Source: Candidatus Allofournierella merdipullorum (GTDB lineage Bacteria > Bacillota > Clostridia > Oscillospirales > Ruminococcaceae). Taken from it: a stretch of DNA of 64,000 nucleotides. This document shows, one piece after another, positions 32,287 to 41,900 of the stretch (its first letter is position 1; the number at the start of each line of letters is the position of its first letter). The notes beneath the pieces were generated by a model. It was not told the DNA's origin, did no database searches, and saw only the letters and a program-made list of their open reading frames with translations. A program made the translations under genes and the position numbers. The DNA lies in the NCBI GenBank assembly GCA_019116345.1, contig DXBV01000025.1, positions 1 through 64,000 of the forward strand. The letters run 5' to 3'.

Positions 32287-34335
32287 ATGTATCGTTATGA
32301 AGATCTCATGCTGGACGACCTGCTGGAGGACCCTTCCTTTGATGAGGACGATCCCGAAGTTCTGTACGCCCTGGCCCGGTGCTATCTGGAGGGCAAGGGC
32401 GTTGCGGCCGACGAGGCCATCTATCGGAAATTTCTGAAAAAAGCCGCCGACGCGGGCAGCAAGACCGCCCGCCTGGAGCTGGAAGCCGCCGCGCCGGCGC
32501 AGCCCGACGAGCCCAAAGAGGCGGGCGACGCCTGCCTGGATGAGGCCGCCCTGTGCCGGTCGAAAGGTGACATCTCCGGCGAGATCGCCGCTTTGGAGCG
32601 GGCGTGGGCCACGCCCGGGCGCTACAGCCCGGAGCAGGCCCAGGCCATCAACCTGCGGCTGGGCGAGCTTTACTCCCAGCCCGGCCCCTGGGAGGCGCCG
32701 GAGCGCAGCTACGCCAGCTACTGCACCGCCGTTGAGATGGGCAGCAGCGTCGCCCCGCTCCGCTGCGCGGACTGTCTGCGCCGGGGCTACGGCTGCACCG
32801 CCAGCGAGAGCGACAGCCGGGCGATGATCCTGCTGGCCGCCCAGCGGGGGCCGGCCCGTCTGAAGTACGACACCGCCCTGGACATACTGGACAGCACCCC
32901 CGGCGAGGCGCTTCTGCTCCTGGACAAGGCGCAGGAAGAACTGGAAAGCGACGGGGGCAACGAGCCTCTGCTGCGCCGGGTGCGGCTGCATCTGGCGGCG
33001 CTGAAAAACGGCGGCTGCCTGCCGGAGGAGATGGTGGCGGCGGCGCTGGCGGAAACGGAGGACCCCTCGGTGACCTCGCTGCTGCTGGCCACCTTCACCC
33101 GGCAGCCCCGGCTCATCACCCAGGCCGTATCCCCCTTCGTGAGCCGCATGGCCCGCCAGCCCGGCAAAGACCAGCCGGGCTGGCTGAACCTTGCCGCCGA
33201 CCTGGGCGACGCCTATGCCCGCGAGGAGCTGAAGCGCCGCAATATGGCGGACTTTGCCCGCATCATCCGGGAGGAGCCGCAGGCCGAACCGCTGCCTCCG
33301 GAGACGGACGCGGCCGGCCCCGCTCCGCAGCCCGGCCCCGCCTGGCCGGGGCTGCCGACCCTCACGCCCGAACAGGCGGCCCGGCGCAAACGGCAGGACC
33401 GCATTGCCCGGCGCATCAGCGTGGTGCTGGCGGTGCTCTTTGTGGCGTTCATCTTCCTGGGGCCGACGGTCACCCGCTTGTTTTCCTCCGAACAGATGCC
33501 GGATATGCTGAACAGCCTGTCCGCCAACAACACCACCCTTGCCCGGCGCACCACCTACTCCTATGACGAGGACGCCTTCGCCCAGAAGCAGGGGGGCACC
33601 TTCAACACCGGCGAGAGCTACGACAGCGCTCTCTATGCCTCCACCAGCTACAACGCGGTGGAGTACCAGCTGGAAGGGAAGTACGACACGCTGACCGGCC
33701 GCTGGGGCATCGACTCGAACTTCATCAACACCACCTGCCAGAGCAGCTTTTCGGTGTATGCCGACGGCCGGTGCGTCTATGAGTCGCCGGTCATCACCGG
33801 CGGCAGCGCCCCCTGCGACGTGGAGGTGGATGTGACCGGCTGCAACCTGCTGACCATCATCTTCCAGGGCGCCGACGGCTCCGCCCGGTTCGCCGACGCG
33901 GAACTGGAAAACCGCTCGGGGGTCAAAACGCCCGCCGACGCCCTGCCGGAGCTGGCGCCCGGCGCCTGGCTGAGCGGCATGAACCTGATGCAGGGTGATT
34001 TCTACTCCGGCGACAGCGGCCACTCGGTGAGCACCAGTATTTACAGTTATGACTCGGCGGAGACCTTTGCCACCTTCTATCTGGGCGGGGAATACGAGAG
34101 CCTCAGCGCCGTACTGGAGGTGTCGGCCAGCGCCCCCATGTATCTGGAGGTGTACGGCGATGATGAGCTGCTCGCCTCCAGCGAACCCATGGCCAACGGC
34201 AGCGTGCCTTTCTCGGCGGATCTGAAGGGCTGCCAGCAGCTCACGGTCCGGTTCTGCCTTAGCGACTCCGACGCTGCCGCCTACGGCGGCTCCATCACTC
34301 TGGCGGGGGCCCGGCTGTCCCGCAATCCGCTGTGA
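32287..34335 (+). CDS. membrane protein: cytosolic Sel1-like repeats, one TM helix, extracellular NPCBM-type domains
   Basis: 682-aa single-pass protein. Residues ~20-330 are helical Sel1/TPR-like repeats (for example VLYALARCYLEGKGV...AIYRKFLKKAADAGS). An Ala/Pro linker leads to a TM helix at about 377-398 (ISVVLAVLFVAFIFLG). Outside are two beta-rich NPCBM-like carbohydrate-binding modules (about 440-540 and 545-680); the first contains EYQLEGKYDTLTGRW and FSVYADGRCVYES. There is no N-terminal signal, so the topology is cytosolic N-terminus. The start at 32287 follows AAGGAGG. Divergent from the kinase triad, it is a candidate phospho-target or sensor linking the wall to that system (inference). 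Confidence 0.78.
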   Translation: MYRYEDLMLDDLLEDPSFDEDDPEVLYALARCYLEGKGVAADEAIYRKFLKKAADAGSKTARLELEAAAPAQPDEPKEAGDACLDEAALCRSKGDISGEIAALERAWATPGRYSPEQAQAINLRLGELYSQPGPWEAPERSYASYCTAVEMGSSVAPLRCADCLRRGYGCTASESDSRAMILLAAQRGPARLKYDTALDILDSTPGEALLLLDKAQEELESDGGNEPLLRRVRLHLAALKNGGCLPEEMVAAALAETEDPSVTSLLLATFTRQPRLITQAVSPFVSRMARQPGKDQPGWLNLAADLGDAYAREELKRRNMADFARIIREEPQAEPLPPETDAAGPAPQPGPAWPGLPTLTPEQAARRKRQDRIARRISVVLAVLFVAFIFLGPTVTRLFSSEQMPDMLNSLSANNTTLARRTTYSYDEDAFAQKQGGTFNTGESYDSALYASTSYNAVEYQLEGKYDTLTGRWGIDSNFINTTCQSSFSVYADGRCVYESPVITGGSAPCDVEVDVTGCNLLTIIFQGADGSARFADAELENRSGVKTPADALPELAPGAWLSGMNLMQGDFYSGDSGHSVSTSIYSYDSAETFATFYLGGEYESLSAVLEVSASAPMYLEVYGDDELLASSEPMANGSVPFSADLKGCQQLTVRFCLSDSDAAAYGGSITLAGARLSRNPL

Positions 34336-34509
34336 GCCCGCTCTGTTCAAAACGCATCTCTGCCGCCGCGGCTTTTGCGCCGCGGCGGCTTTTTTCATCG
34401 TTTCAAAAAATTTTTCCGTTTTTCTTTAACTGCCTCCGCCGCCCGCCCTATATAGGGGGTGTAAGCGATCGCGCAACCACTCAACAACAAAAAGAAAAGA
34501 GGAAAAAAC

Positions 34510-35439
34510 ATGAAAAAGATGAAACTTGCCTGCCTCGCGGCGGCCTCGCTGCTGATGCTCTCCGTCCTGGCCGGATGCTCCGCCCCCGCCTCCTCCGCCT
34601 CTGCCGCGTCCTCCGCGCCCTCCGTCTCCCAGTCCATCGCCTCCGGGCCGGACAGCGCCCCCGCCGAGAAAGAGACCGCCTCCCGCCCCGAGGCCACCCC
34701 CGAAGCGGACAGCTCCGCTTCCCAGCCTGCTGAAGAAACTGTGGTGGCGGTGACCGGGCTGCGGCTCTCCGCCACCTCCAAGTCCCTGAAGCCCGGCCAG
34801 AGCGGGACGCTGGAAGTCTACACCAGCCCCCGGGAGGCCGCTGCCCCCGAGGCGGAAGGCCTTGCCTGCACCAGCAGCAACGAGACCGTGGTCACCGCGT
34901 CGGTGAGCGGCGAGGGCCGCGTTTCCCTGAAGGCGGTAGCCGCCGGCTCCGCCGAGGTGACCGTCACCTACCAGGGCTTCTCCGCCGTCTGCCGCGTGAC
35001 CGTGGCGGCTCCGGCTCCCGCCGCCACCGCCGCGCCCCAGACCCCCGCGACGCAGGCTCCCTCCACCCAGACTCCCGCCGCCACCCCTGCGCCAGAAACT
35101 CCCGCGCCCACTCCCGCTCCCACCCCTGTGCCTACCCCTGTGCCCACCCCCGTGCCCACTCCCAGTGGCTCCTGCCCGGTGGACAACTCCACCCTGCTGA
35201 GCGACGGCAGCTGCGCGCTGGCCGGCCTGCACTGGATGTACCAGGACCCCACCAACGGCTACGGTTTCTCCGAGGAACTGATCCAGGCCTGGCGTGACGC
35301 CTGCAACGCCACCGACGCGCCCCTGAACGTCATCATTCCCGGCGGCGGCATCATGGGCTACACCTGCGAGCAGTGCGGCGGCGACATCGTCATCAAGGCT
35401 CAGGGCCCCGTTCTGGGCTGCGAGAACGGCTGCTGGTAA
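34510..35439 (+). CDS. lipoprotein with Big-like domain, Pro/Thr linker and Cys-rich C-terminal domain
   Basis: 309-aa surface lipoprotein. The signal peptide ends in VLAGC (lipidated C23). A Ser/Ala/Glu-rich spacer precedes an Ig-like Big domain (about 78-160; VTGLRLSATSKSLKPGQSG, then ITV-like strands). A long Pro/Thr linker (about 165-220) made of TPVPTPVPTP units follows. The C-terminal ~89 residues have eight Cys, including TCEQCGGD and a final GCENGCW, likely disulfide-bonded. The ligand of that last domain is unknown. Ribosome site AAAGAGGAAA. Closed by a strong terminator. Confidence 0.82.
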   Translation: MKKMKLACLAAASLLMLSVLAGCSAPASSASAASSAPSVSQSIASGPDSAPAEKETASRPEATPEADSSASQPAEETVVAVTGLRLSATSKSLKPGQSGTLEVYTSPREAAAPEAEGLACTSSNETVVTASVSGEGRVSLKAVAAGSAEVTVTYQGFSAVCRVTVAAPAPAATAAPQTPATQAPSTQTPAATPAPETPAPTPAPTPVPTPVPTPVPTPSGSCPVDNSTLLSDGSCALAGLHWMYQDPTNGYGFSEELIQAWRDACNATDAPLNVIIPGGGIMGYTCEQCGGDIVIKAQGPVLGCENGCW

Positions 35440-35450
35440 GCCGGTTTCAA

Positions 35451-35484
35451 ACGCCGGGCCGCGTTGCAACGGCCCGGCGTTTTT
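35451..35484 (+). terminator. terminator after the lipoprotein gene
   Basis: Perfect 10-bp stem ACGCCGGGCC / GGCCCGGCGT, loop GCGTTGCAAC (itself able to pair), then TTTT. Confidence 0.92.
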
Positions 35485-35547
35485 GCTATACTGAGAGCAA
35501 ACGGGCGGCCCGCCGGGCCGCCTCCAACGGCTGCGAGGGAATTTGCC

Positions 35548-36168
35548 ATGAAACGAGTTTATATCACTGCCGTCCCGCTGGACAGCAACTTCGCCATCCA
35601 GCGCCAGACGGCGCTGCCCGCCAACTACACCGCCCACCACCCGCCCCGGGCGGCCTATTACCCCATCGTGCCCGTTATTGAGGACACCGCCCGCCCCGGA
35701 GACGAGGTGCGGGTGATCGCCGTGCGCCAGACCAACGCGCCCCACAGCGAGAACCTGGAGATCTTCCGCCGGGAGCTGGAGGAGCTGGGCCTGCCCTTCA
35801 CCCTCACCGACCTGACGGTGCCGGAGACCCAGCAGAAGAACGCCCTGCTGGACCTGTTCGAGGCCCTCACCGGCTGCATGGAGCCGGACGCCTGCTACTA
35901 CGCCTGCGTCACCTTCGGCACCAAGACCTGGCCGCTGGTGCTCTCCTCGGCGCTGCGCTACGCCGAAAAGCTGCTGGACGGCACCGAGGTCAAGGGCGTT
36001 TACTACCGGGAGATCACCCGCAAGGCGGGGGAGCAGACCGGCGTGGCCCAGTACGACGTGAGCGCCCTGTTCACGCTGGATTCCATCATCGACCTGGCCG
36101 CCGGGGCCGGCGTGGAGAATCGGCAGGCCTTTTTGCGGCTGCTGCTGCACCCCGACCGGGAGGCGTGA
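35548..36168 (+). CDS. CARF-like fold protein (candidate nucleotide sensor)
   Basis: 206-aa soluble protein. It begins with a beta strand MKRVYITAVPL. Downstream a predicted alpha/beta core contains GDEVRVIAVRQ, a helix over ENLEIFRRELEEL, then PETQQKNALLDLFEAL and ACVTFGTKTWPLVLSSALRY. The T-x-GTK segment (about 122-126), followed by a helix, resembles the TGGTK-type motif of CARF domains in Csm6/Csx1-like proteins, and the overall order fits TM1812-like CARF proteins. No CRISPR array or effector nuclease is nearby, so this is a tentative fold-level guess. It overlaps a GTG in front of the next gene and shares its transcript. Confidence 0.5.
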   Translation: MKRVYITAVPLDSNFAIQRQTALPANYTAHHPPRAAYYPIVPVIEDTARPGDEVRVIAVRQTNAPHSENLEIFRRELEELGLPFTLTDLTVPETQQKNALLDLFEALTGCMEPDACYYACVTFGTKTWPLVLSSALRYAEKLLDGTEVKGVYYREITRKAGEQTGVAQYDVSALFTLDSIIDLAAGAGVENRQAFLRLLLHPDREA

Positions 36169-36170
36169 CC

Positions 36171-37214
36171 ATGACAGAGCAACTGCAAGAACTGGAACGC
36201 CGCATCGAGGAACACCCTCTGTGGCGTCTGCCCGGGGAGCAGCGGCTGCAGGACACCGCCCGCTGGCAGGAGCTGTGGCTGCTGGTGATGCGCCGCAAGG
36301 GGTTCCTGCAAAAGGTGGAGCGCCGGCTGCAAAGCCAGGAGAACGTTCTGGCCGAGGACGAGGACGAACTGCAAAGCGCCCGTTTCAGCGGCGCGGGGCG
36401 GCGTCGGCAGCAGTACGACAGCTGCGCCTTTGCCGAGAGCCTGCGGGCGGCGGTGAAAGGCTACGCCCCCGAAAAAGGCGGTTCGTTCCTTGCCTATTTC
36501 GACGCCATTTACGAAAAAGACCTGCACCGGGCGGCCAACCGGGAACAGGGCCAGCGGCAGGAGAGCGCCCAGCCTCTGACCCGGTGGGAGACGAACCTGT
36601 GGAAAGAGCTTTGCCGCCTGACGGAAAAACGGGGGCTGGACCCCCGGGAGCTGCCCGCCCGCTTTTACGTTGAACTGGCGGACGTGCTGGGCGTGCGTCC
36701 GGAGCAGCTGGAGCGGGTGATCCGCAAGTGCAGCGCCACCCGGTGGATCACCTCGCTGGACCGGGAGGAGGACGACCCTTTGCCCGAGCCGGAGGACCTG
36801 TCCGCCCGCAGTGAGATGGACCGTCTGGAGAGCGTCCAGTTGGTCATGGAGTCCATCGCTCTGTTCGCCGAGCGGGACGCGGCGGAATACCCCCGGCTGT
36901 TCTTCACCACCGACGTGCTGGCGCCCATGCGGGCCCAGGAGCCCACGGTGGACCCCACCGTCTACTGCGCGCTGCTGGAAAAGCAGGAGCCGCTGCTCTG
37001 GGCCCGGGTGTTCCCCCGGGGCTACATCGATTTCGTGTTCCTGCCGCCCCCGGCGCCGGACACCCTGCGCCATCTGCTGGCGGCGCGGATGGGCCACCCG
37101 CTGCAGGATTCCACCATCGCCGCCTTCAAGGAAGTCACCCCGGCGGCGGTGAGCTACCAGCGCAAGCGGTACACCACCGCCATGCGGCTGCTGGCCGCCC
37201 AGCTGCGGGACTGA
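36171..37214 (+). CDS. sigma-70-like helical regulatory protein
   Basis: 347-aa soluble, helix-rich, charged protein. Residues about 84-125 (CAFAESLRAAVKGYAPEKGG, then SFLAYFDAIYEKDLHR) resemble the sigma region 2 pattern in which an Ala/Phe helix is followed by a G-G-x-F-x-x-Y-F turn. The C-terminal 45 residues (about 300-345: HLLAARMGHPLQDSTIAAF, then VSYQRKRYTTAMRLL) read like a region-4 helix-turn-helix. The middle is not conserved-looking. It could be a divergent sigma factor or a DNA-binding partner of the upstream CARF-like protein, 2 nt away. Start ATG 36171 follows GGGAGG; no established family name was recognised. Confidence 0.5.
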   Translation: MTEQLQELERRIEEHPLWRLPGEQRLQDTARWQELWLLVMRRKGFLQKVERRLQSQENVLAEDEDELQSARFSGAGRRRQQYDSCAFAESLRAAVKGYAPEKGGSFLAYFDAIYEKDLHRAANREQGQRQESAQPLTRWETNLWKELCRLTEKRGLDPRELPARFYVELADVLGVRPEQLERVIRKCSATRWITSLDREEDDPLPEPEDLSARSEMDRLESVQLVMESIALFAERDAAEYPRLFFTTDVLAPMRAQEPTVDPTVYCALLEKQEPLLWARVFPRGYIDFVFLPPPAPDTLRHLLAARMGHPLQDSTIAAFKEVTPAAVSYQRKRYTTAMRLLAAQLRD

Positions 37215-37306
37215 ACCTTCCCAGAGAAAACGCCGGCCGGGACGGGCAATTTTTGCCCCCCGGCCGCATATGTTGTTGACAGCCCGGCTGCGGGCGGGGA
37301 GTGACG

Positions 37307-38677
37307 ATGAGCAAAAACCGAGTGATCTTTCTTGCCGGCGCGGCGGCGGCGCTGGCCGCGGCGGCGGGGCTTTTGTTCTGGCGGCAGAGCAGCCGGCTTA
37401 TGCTGGATTTTTCTTACAGCGACGAGGCCTTCGGCAACCCGCTGATGGGTTTTGCGCCCTCCGCCTGGCACAGCGAGGTGGCCGAGGACGTGACCCTGCT
37501 GTACATGGACATCACCTGGCGGGAGCTGGAACCGGAGGAAGGGGTGTTCGACTGGGCCGCCATCGAGGAGGAAAACCAGCTGGAGCGCTGGCGCAAGGAG
37601 GGCAAGCACATCCTGCTGCGCTTCGTGTGCGATCTGCCCGGCGACGAGGCTCACATGGACATTCCCGACTGGCTCTGGGAAAAGACCGGCGGCGCGGGCG
37701 TTGCCTATGACAACTCCTACGGCCGCGGCTTTTCGCCGGATTACAGCCACCCGGAGTTCATCGCCTGCCACCGGCGGGCGGTGGAGGCGCTGGGCGAGCG
37801 CTACGGCGGCGACGACTTCATCAGCTTCATCGAGCTGGGCAGCCTGGGCCACTGGGGCGAGTGGCACATCCGTTCCTCCCGGGGGCTGCCTCCCATGCCC
37901 CAGCGGGAAGTGCGGGAGCAGTACATCGAGCCCTGGACCGAGGCCTTTCCCAACGCCCGCATCCTGATGCGCCGCCCCTTCGCGGAGGCGAAGGAACACG
38001 GCTTCGGCCTGTACAACGACATGGCCGGCCACCCCGAGGCCACCGCCGAGTGGCTGGGCTGGATCGCCGAGGGCGGGGAATACGACCAGACCGGCGAGGA
38101 AAACGGCCTTGTGCCCATGACCGACGCCTGGCGGACCGCCCCGGTGGGCGGGGAGTTCACCAGCTCGCTGCCCATGGAGCAGATGCTGGACACGGACCTG
38201 GAGACCACCCTCGGCCTTCTGCGGGATTCCCACACCACCTTCCTGGGCCCCAAGATCGCCGACGAGGAGTTCCCCGAGGGCTACGACGCGGTGCTTTTGA
38301 GTCTGGGCTACCGGCTCTGGATCTCCCGGGCGGAAATTTCCCCCGGGCTGCTGGGCGGGGCGGACGTGACGCTGACCTGGCAGAACAGCGGCTCCGCGCC
38401 CCTGTACGCCGACTGGCCGGTGTACCTGCAGGCCGTGGACGAGGCGGGCCGGGTACTGGAACAGGCGCAGGTGGAACTGGAGCTTTCCGGCCTTTTGCCC
38501 GGCGAAACGGCCGAGACCGTCACCCGTCTGCCTTCCGCGAAGCTGCGGGGGAAAGACGCCTGCGCCGCGCTGCGGCTGGTCATCGTGGACCCGCTCACCG
38601 GCCGGCCGGCGGTGCGTTTTGCCAACCGGGAGGCGGCAGGGGAGGACACGGCGCTGGTTTTGTGGAAAGGATTGTAA
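37307..38677 (+). CDS. membrane-anchored DUF4832 / glycoside-hydrolase-like protein
   Basis: 456-aa exported protein with an N-terminal signal-anchor (about 5-26). The body is a TIM-barrel-like domain. YMDITWRELEPEEGVFDW and FISFIELGSLGHWGEWH match barrel strands of DUF4832/DUF4874 proteins, with Glu residues placed like retaining glycosidase acids. A C-terminal beta-sandwich (about 345-450; AEISPGLLGGADVTLTWQNS) follows. It lies directly upstream of the Pel riboswitch but is not under it. A role in exopolysaccharide or wall glycan turnover is inferred from position only. Confidence 0.75.
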   Translation: MSKNRVIFLAGAAAALAAAAGLLFWRQSSRLMLDFSYSDEAFGNPLMGFAPSAWHSEVAEDVTLLYMDITWRELEPEEGVFDWAAIEEENQLERWRKEGKHILLRFVCDLPGDEAHMDIPDWLWEKTGGAGVAYDNSYGRGFSPDYSHPEFIACHRRAVEALGERYGGDDFISFIELGSLGHWGEWHIRSSRGLPPMPQREVREQYIEPWTEAFPNARILMRRPFAEAKEHGFGLYNDMAGHPEATAEWLGWIAEGGEYDQTGEENGLVPMTDAWRTAPVGGEFTSSLPMEQMLDTDLETTLGLLRDSHTTFLGPKIADEEFPEGYDAVLLSLGYRLWISRAEISPGLLGGADVTLTWQNSGSAPLYADWPVYLQAVDEAGRVLEQAQVELELSGLLPGETAETVTRLPSAKLRGKDACAALRLVIVDPLTGRPAVRFANREAAGEDTALVLWKGL

Positions 38678-38729
38678 CGCGCGCTGAAACAAAGGCGGAA
38701 AAAACGTCACTTTGCCAGCGCCGGAACGC

Positions 38730-38758
38730 TTCACAGATGGCGGTTTTTGTGCTATCAT
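38730..38758 (+). promoter_or_regulatory. promoter of the Pel operon leader
   Basis: TTCACA, 17-nt spacer, TATCAT, upstream of the riboswitch aptamer. A second possible -10 (TATACT) is at 38763. Confidence 0.55.
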
Positions 38759-38780
38759 GAGGTATACTGATATAAATTAT

Positions 38781-38854
38781 CGGCAAACACGGGCAAACCC
38801 GTGGACGCAAAGCCTTAGTGCCTAAACAGAGTTTTCTGCATGGTTGACTGGCCG
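38781..38854 (+). ncRNA. GEMM-I (c-di-GMP-I type) riboswitch aptamer
   Basis: The diagnostic core GGACGCAAAGCC (38812-38823) is preceded by CGGCAAAC and a hairpin CACGGGCAAACCCGTG. It is followed by CTAAA, a second hairpin CAGAGTTTTCTG and TGGTTGACTGGCCG. The order matches published GEMM-I sequences closely. Closing helix P1 pairs CGGC (38781-38784) with GCCG (38851-38854). The same 3' strand is part of the downstream terminator stem, so ligand binding should release the terminator (ON switch). Ligand is c-di-GMP, or cGAMP if it belongs to the GEMM-Ib variant. Confidence 0.88.
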
Positions 38855-38883
38855 CAACGCTCTTTGTTGCGGCCGGTTTTTTT
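38847..38883 (+). terminator. riboswitch-controlled intrinsic terminator
   Basis: An 11-bp stem ACTGGCCGCAA with TTGCGGCCGGT, followed by a T-run. Its 5' arm overlaps aptamer helix P1 (38851-38854), making the two folds mutually exclusive. Confidence 0.88.
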
Positions 38884-38901
38884 GTATAAAGGAGATTGTC
38901 T

Positions 38902-41900
38902 ATGCCCACCGAATACGACGCTCTGACAATGACCGGCTCCGGCGGCGCGGTATCCTTTGCCCTCACAAAGATCTCCGCCGACAAAATGCCCGAGACCATC
39001 AACGGCGAGAGCGGCCACCACATCTGCTATGTGAAGGTGCTGACCGAGCTGATCGCCCGGGAGCTGACGCGGCAGACCGGCCGCTACGGCCTGGACGAGG
39101 AGAAGATCGGGCAGATCGCGCTGGCCTCCTGCCTGCACGACATCGGCAAGTCCCGTATTCCTCAGGCCATTCTGGAAAAGCGGGGCGTGCTGACCCCGGT
39201 GGAATACGACATCGTGAAAAAGCACACCACCCTGGGGGGCGAGCTGATCGACCGCTTCGGCGCTTCGCTGGACCCCCAGATCCGGGCCTATGCCCGGGAC
39301 GTGTGCCTGTTCCACCACGAGCGGTTCGACGGCACGGGCTATCCCCACGGGCTGAAGGGCAGCGACATCCCCATCTGGGCGCAGATCGTCTCCATTGCCG
39401 ACGCCTACGAGGCCATCACCTCCGAGCGCAGCTACAAAAAGGCCCTCTCCCGGGACGTGGCGCTGGAGATGATCTCCAACGGCATGTGCGGCGTGTTTGA
39501 CCCGCTGCTGGTCCAGTGCCTCATCCGGGTGGCGGACCACCGCCATCTGGAGGACATCCGCAGCAGCCTGATGACCTCCCGGGCGCTGCACATCGACCCC
39601 TACGCCCTGCCGCCCAAAAAGGTGCTGCTGATGGGCAACCTGCGGTATGTGACGCCTCAGTTCCTGGAGGACAGCTTCCCCGGCGCCCACATCTCCGTCA
39701 TCGGAAAATGCGCCCAGGACCCGGGCCGGGGCGTGAAGGTCTACGACGCGGAGGCCCCCAACTACAAGGCCATTCTGGGCACCTACGATTTTGACCTCAT
39801 CATCTACTTTTCCAACGAGCTGACCTACGACACCATCGCCCCCAGCGACACCGAGACCCTGCGCCAGGTGATGAAGGCCGGCAAGTACCTGGCGGGCGAG
39901 ACCAAGTTCCTCTATCTCTCCTCCCTGGACGCCGCCTTCGACGGCTCCAGCGACCGGGGCATCATCGCCGCCGCCAAGGAGAACGTCTGCCTTTACTGGG
40001 CAAGGCAGAACCACATCAACCTCAAGATCGTGCGCATCCCTTACCTTTACAACGGCGCCGCCGAGGACGACTTCCTCCACGACCTGTTCCAGGAGATGCG
40101 CACCCGCCGCACGGTGCGGCTGCGGGAGAGCGAGTCCTCCGAGCTGCACTTTCTCTCCCTGAGCGACCTTTCGGCGCTGATCGTGCGGCTGGCCGACTCC
40201 TGGGCGCCGGGCGAGGGCATCCTCACGGTGAACGACGATTTCCACATCACCTTCGGCCAGCTGTGCAAAGAGCTTGCCCCGCTGGCGCCGGGCGTGACCT
40301 TTGACTTCACCGGCAAGAACCCGCCCAAGCGTCTGGAGCTGAAGAACACCGCCCTCAAGCAGCAGTACAGCTGGTTCGCCGCCGTCTCGCTGCTCACCGA
40401 CCTGCCGGACGAATACCAGGCCTATCAGGCCAGCCTCGGGCCCCGGCGCTCTTTGTGGAAAAAGCTGGCGGCCCTTCTGGGACGGCACTCCACCCCGCTG
40501 CGCATCGCGGAGACGGCGCTTTTGTTCCTTCTCTGCGAATTTCTGGTGCGGCTCACCGACTCGGCGCTGTTTTTCTCGCTGGTGGACTTCCGCCTGGCGT
40601 ACATCGTCATCATCGCCACCCTCTACGGCCTGCCCTACGGCATGAGCGCCGCCGCCCTGTGCTCCCTTTCCTGGATCACCGCCAAGGTGCTGGACGGCAC
40701 CAGCTGGCTGACCCTGTTCTATGAACCCACCAACTGGCTCACCTTCATCTTTTTCTTCCTGGTGGGCGGCATCTGCGGCTATGTGAAGCTGAAAAAGGAC
40801 GACCAGATCCGCTTCACCACCGAGGAAAACCGCCTGCTGGAGGCAAAGCTGGCCTTTACCCGCCAGATCTACGAGGACACCTTCCGGGAAAAGCAGGATC
40901 TGAAAAAGCAGATCATCGGCTCGAAGGACAGCTTCGGCAAGATCTTCGACATCACCCGCCAGCTGAACACGGTGGACTCCCGGGAGCTGTATCTCAAGAT
41001 CGTGGACAGCTTCGAAGGCATTCTGGAAAACAAGACCCTCAGCGTCTATTCCATCAGCCAGGACAGCGGCTTCGGCCGGCTGGAAGTGGCCTCCCGCAGC
41101 ATCATGCACGACGTCTCCCGCTCCATCTCCCTGGACACCTACGCCCCGGTGATGGAGGCGGTGAACAAGGACGAAGTGTGGCGCAACACCCATTTTTTGC
41201 CCAACATGCCCATGTTCGCCTGCGGCATCCGCCAGGGCGACAAGCCCCTGCTGCTCATCTTCATCTGGAGCGCCCAGACGCACCAGCGCTCGCTGTATTA
41301 TGTGAACCTGTTCCGCATCCTGTGCGATCTGACCCAGATGTCCTTCATCCGCGCCCACGACTACAGCCGCGACATGCACGACCGGCAGTATGTGGGCCAC
41401 ACCGTTCTGCAGAACGCCGCCACCTTCCGCAATTCGCTGCACGTCTTCCGGGAATTGGAGGAGCGCCGGGTCTTTCAGTTCTTGCAGCTGAAGGTGGACG
41501 CCGGCGGCCGCTCCCAGGAGGAGCTGAGCAAACTGCTGGCCCGATGCGTGCGCACCAACGACGTGGCGGGCCTTCTGGAGGACGGCAGCGTCTGGCTGCT
41601 TTTGTCCCAGGCGGGGGAGGAGGACCTGAAATTCATTCTGCCCCGCTTCGAGCGGCTGGGCCTTTCGGCGCAGGTGACCCCGGTGCCCGACCCGGGCGAG
41701 CTGCCGGCCGCGCCTGTGACCGCCGGGCCTGCCCCGGAAAAAGCGGCCCCGGAGGCCGCGCCTTCCGCGGCCGCGGAAGAAAAACCGCCCCGGACGCCTC
41801 CGGCAAAAACGCCCAAGGCCCCGGTCAAAAAGCCGGCCCCGCCGCCGGCGCGCCGGCGGGCAAAGGCCGCGAAGAGCGCCTCCGGCCTTCTGGAACTTCT

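Noticed and set aside
35090-35170. Tandem Pro-Thr-rich repeat in the lipoprotein gene as a possible VNTR or phase-variable tract
   Set aside because: Codons differ between units, and the block encodes an ordinary surface-protein linker; no simple nucleotide repeat likely to slip was seen.
37275-37306. TTGACA upstream of the DUF4832 gene as a promoter
   Set aside because: No acceptable -10 follows before the start codon, so the match alone is not convincing.
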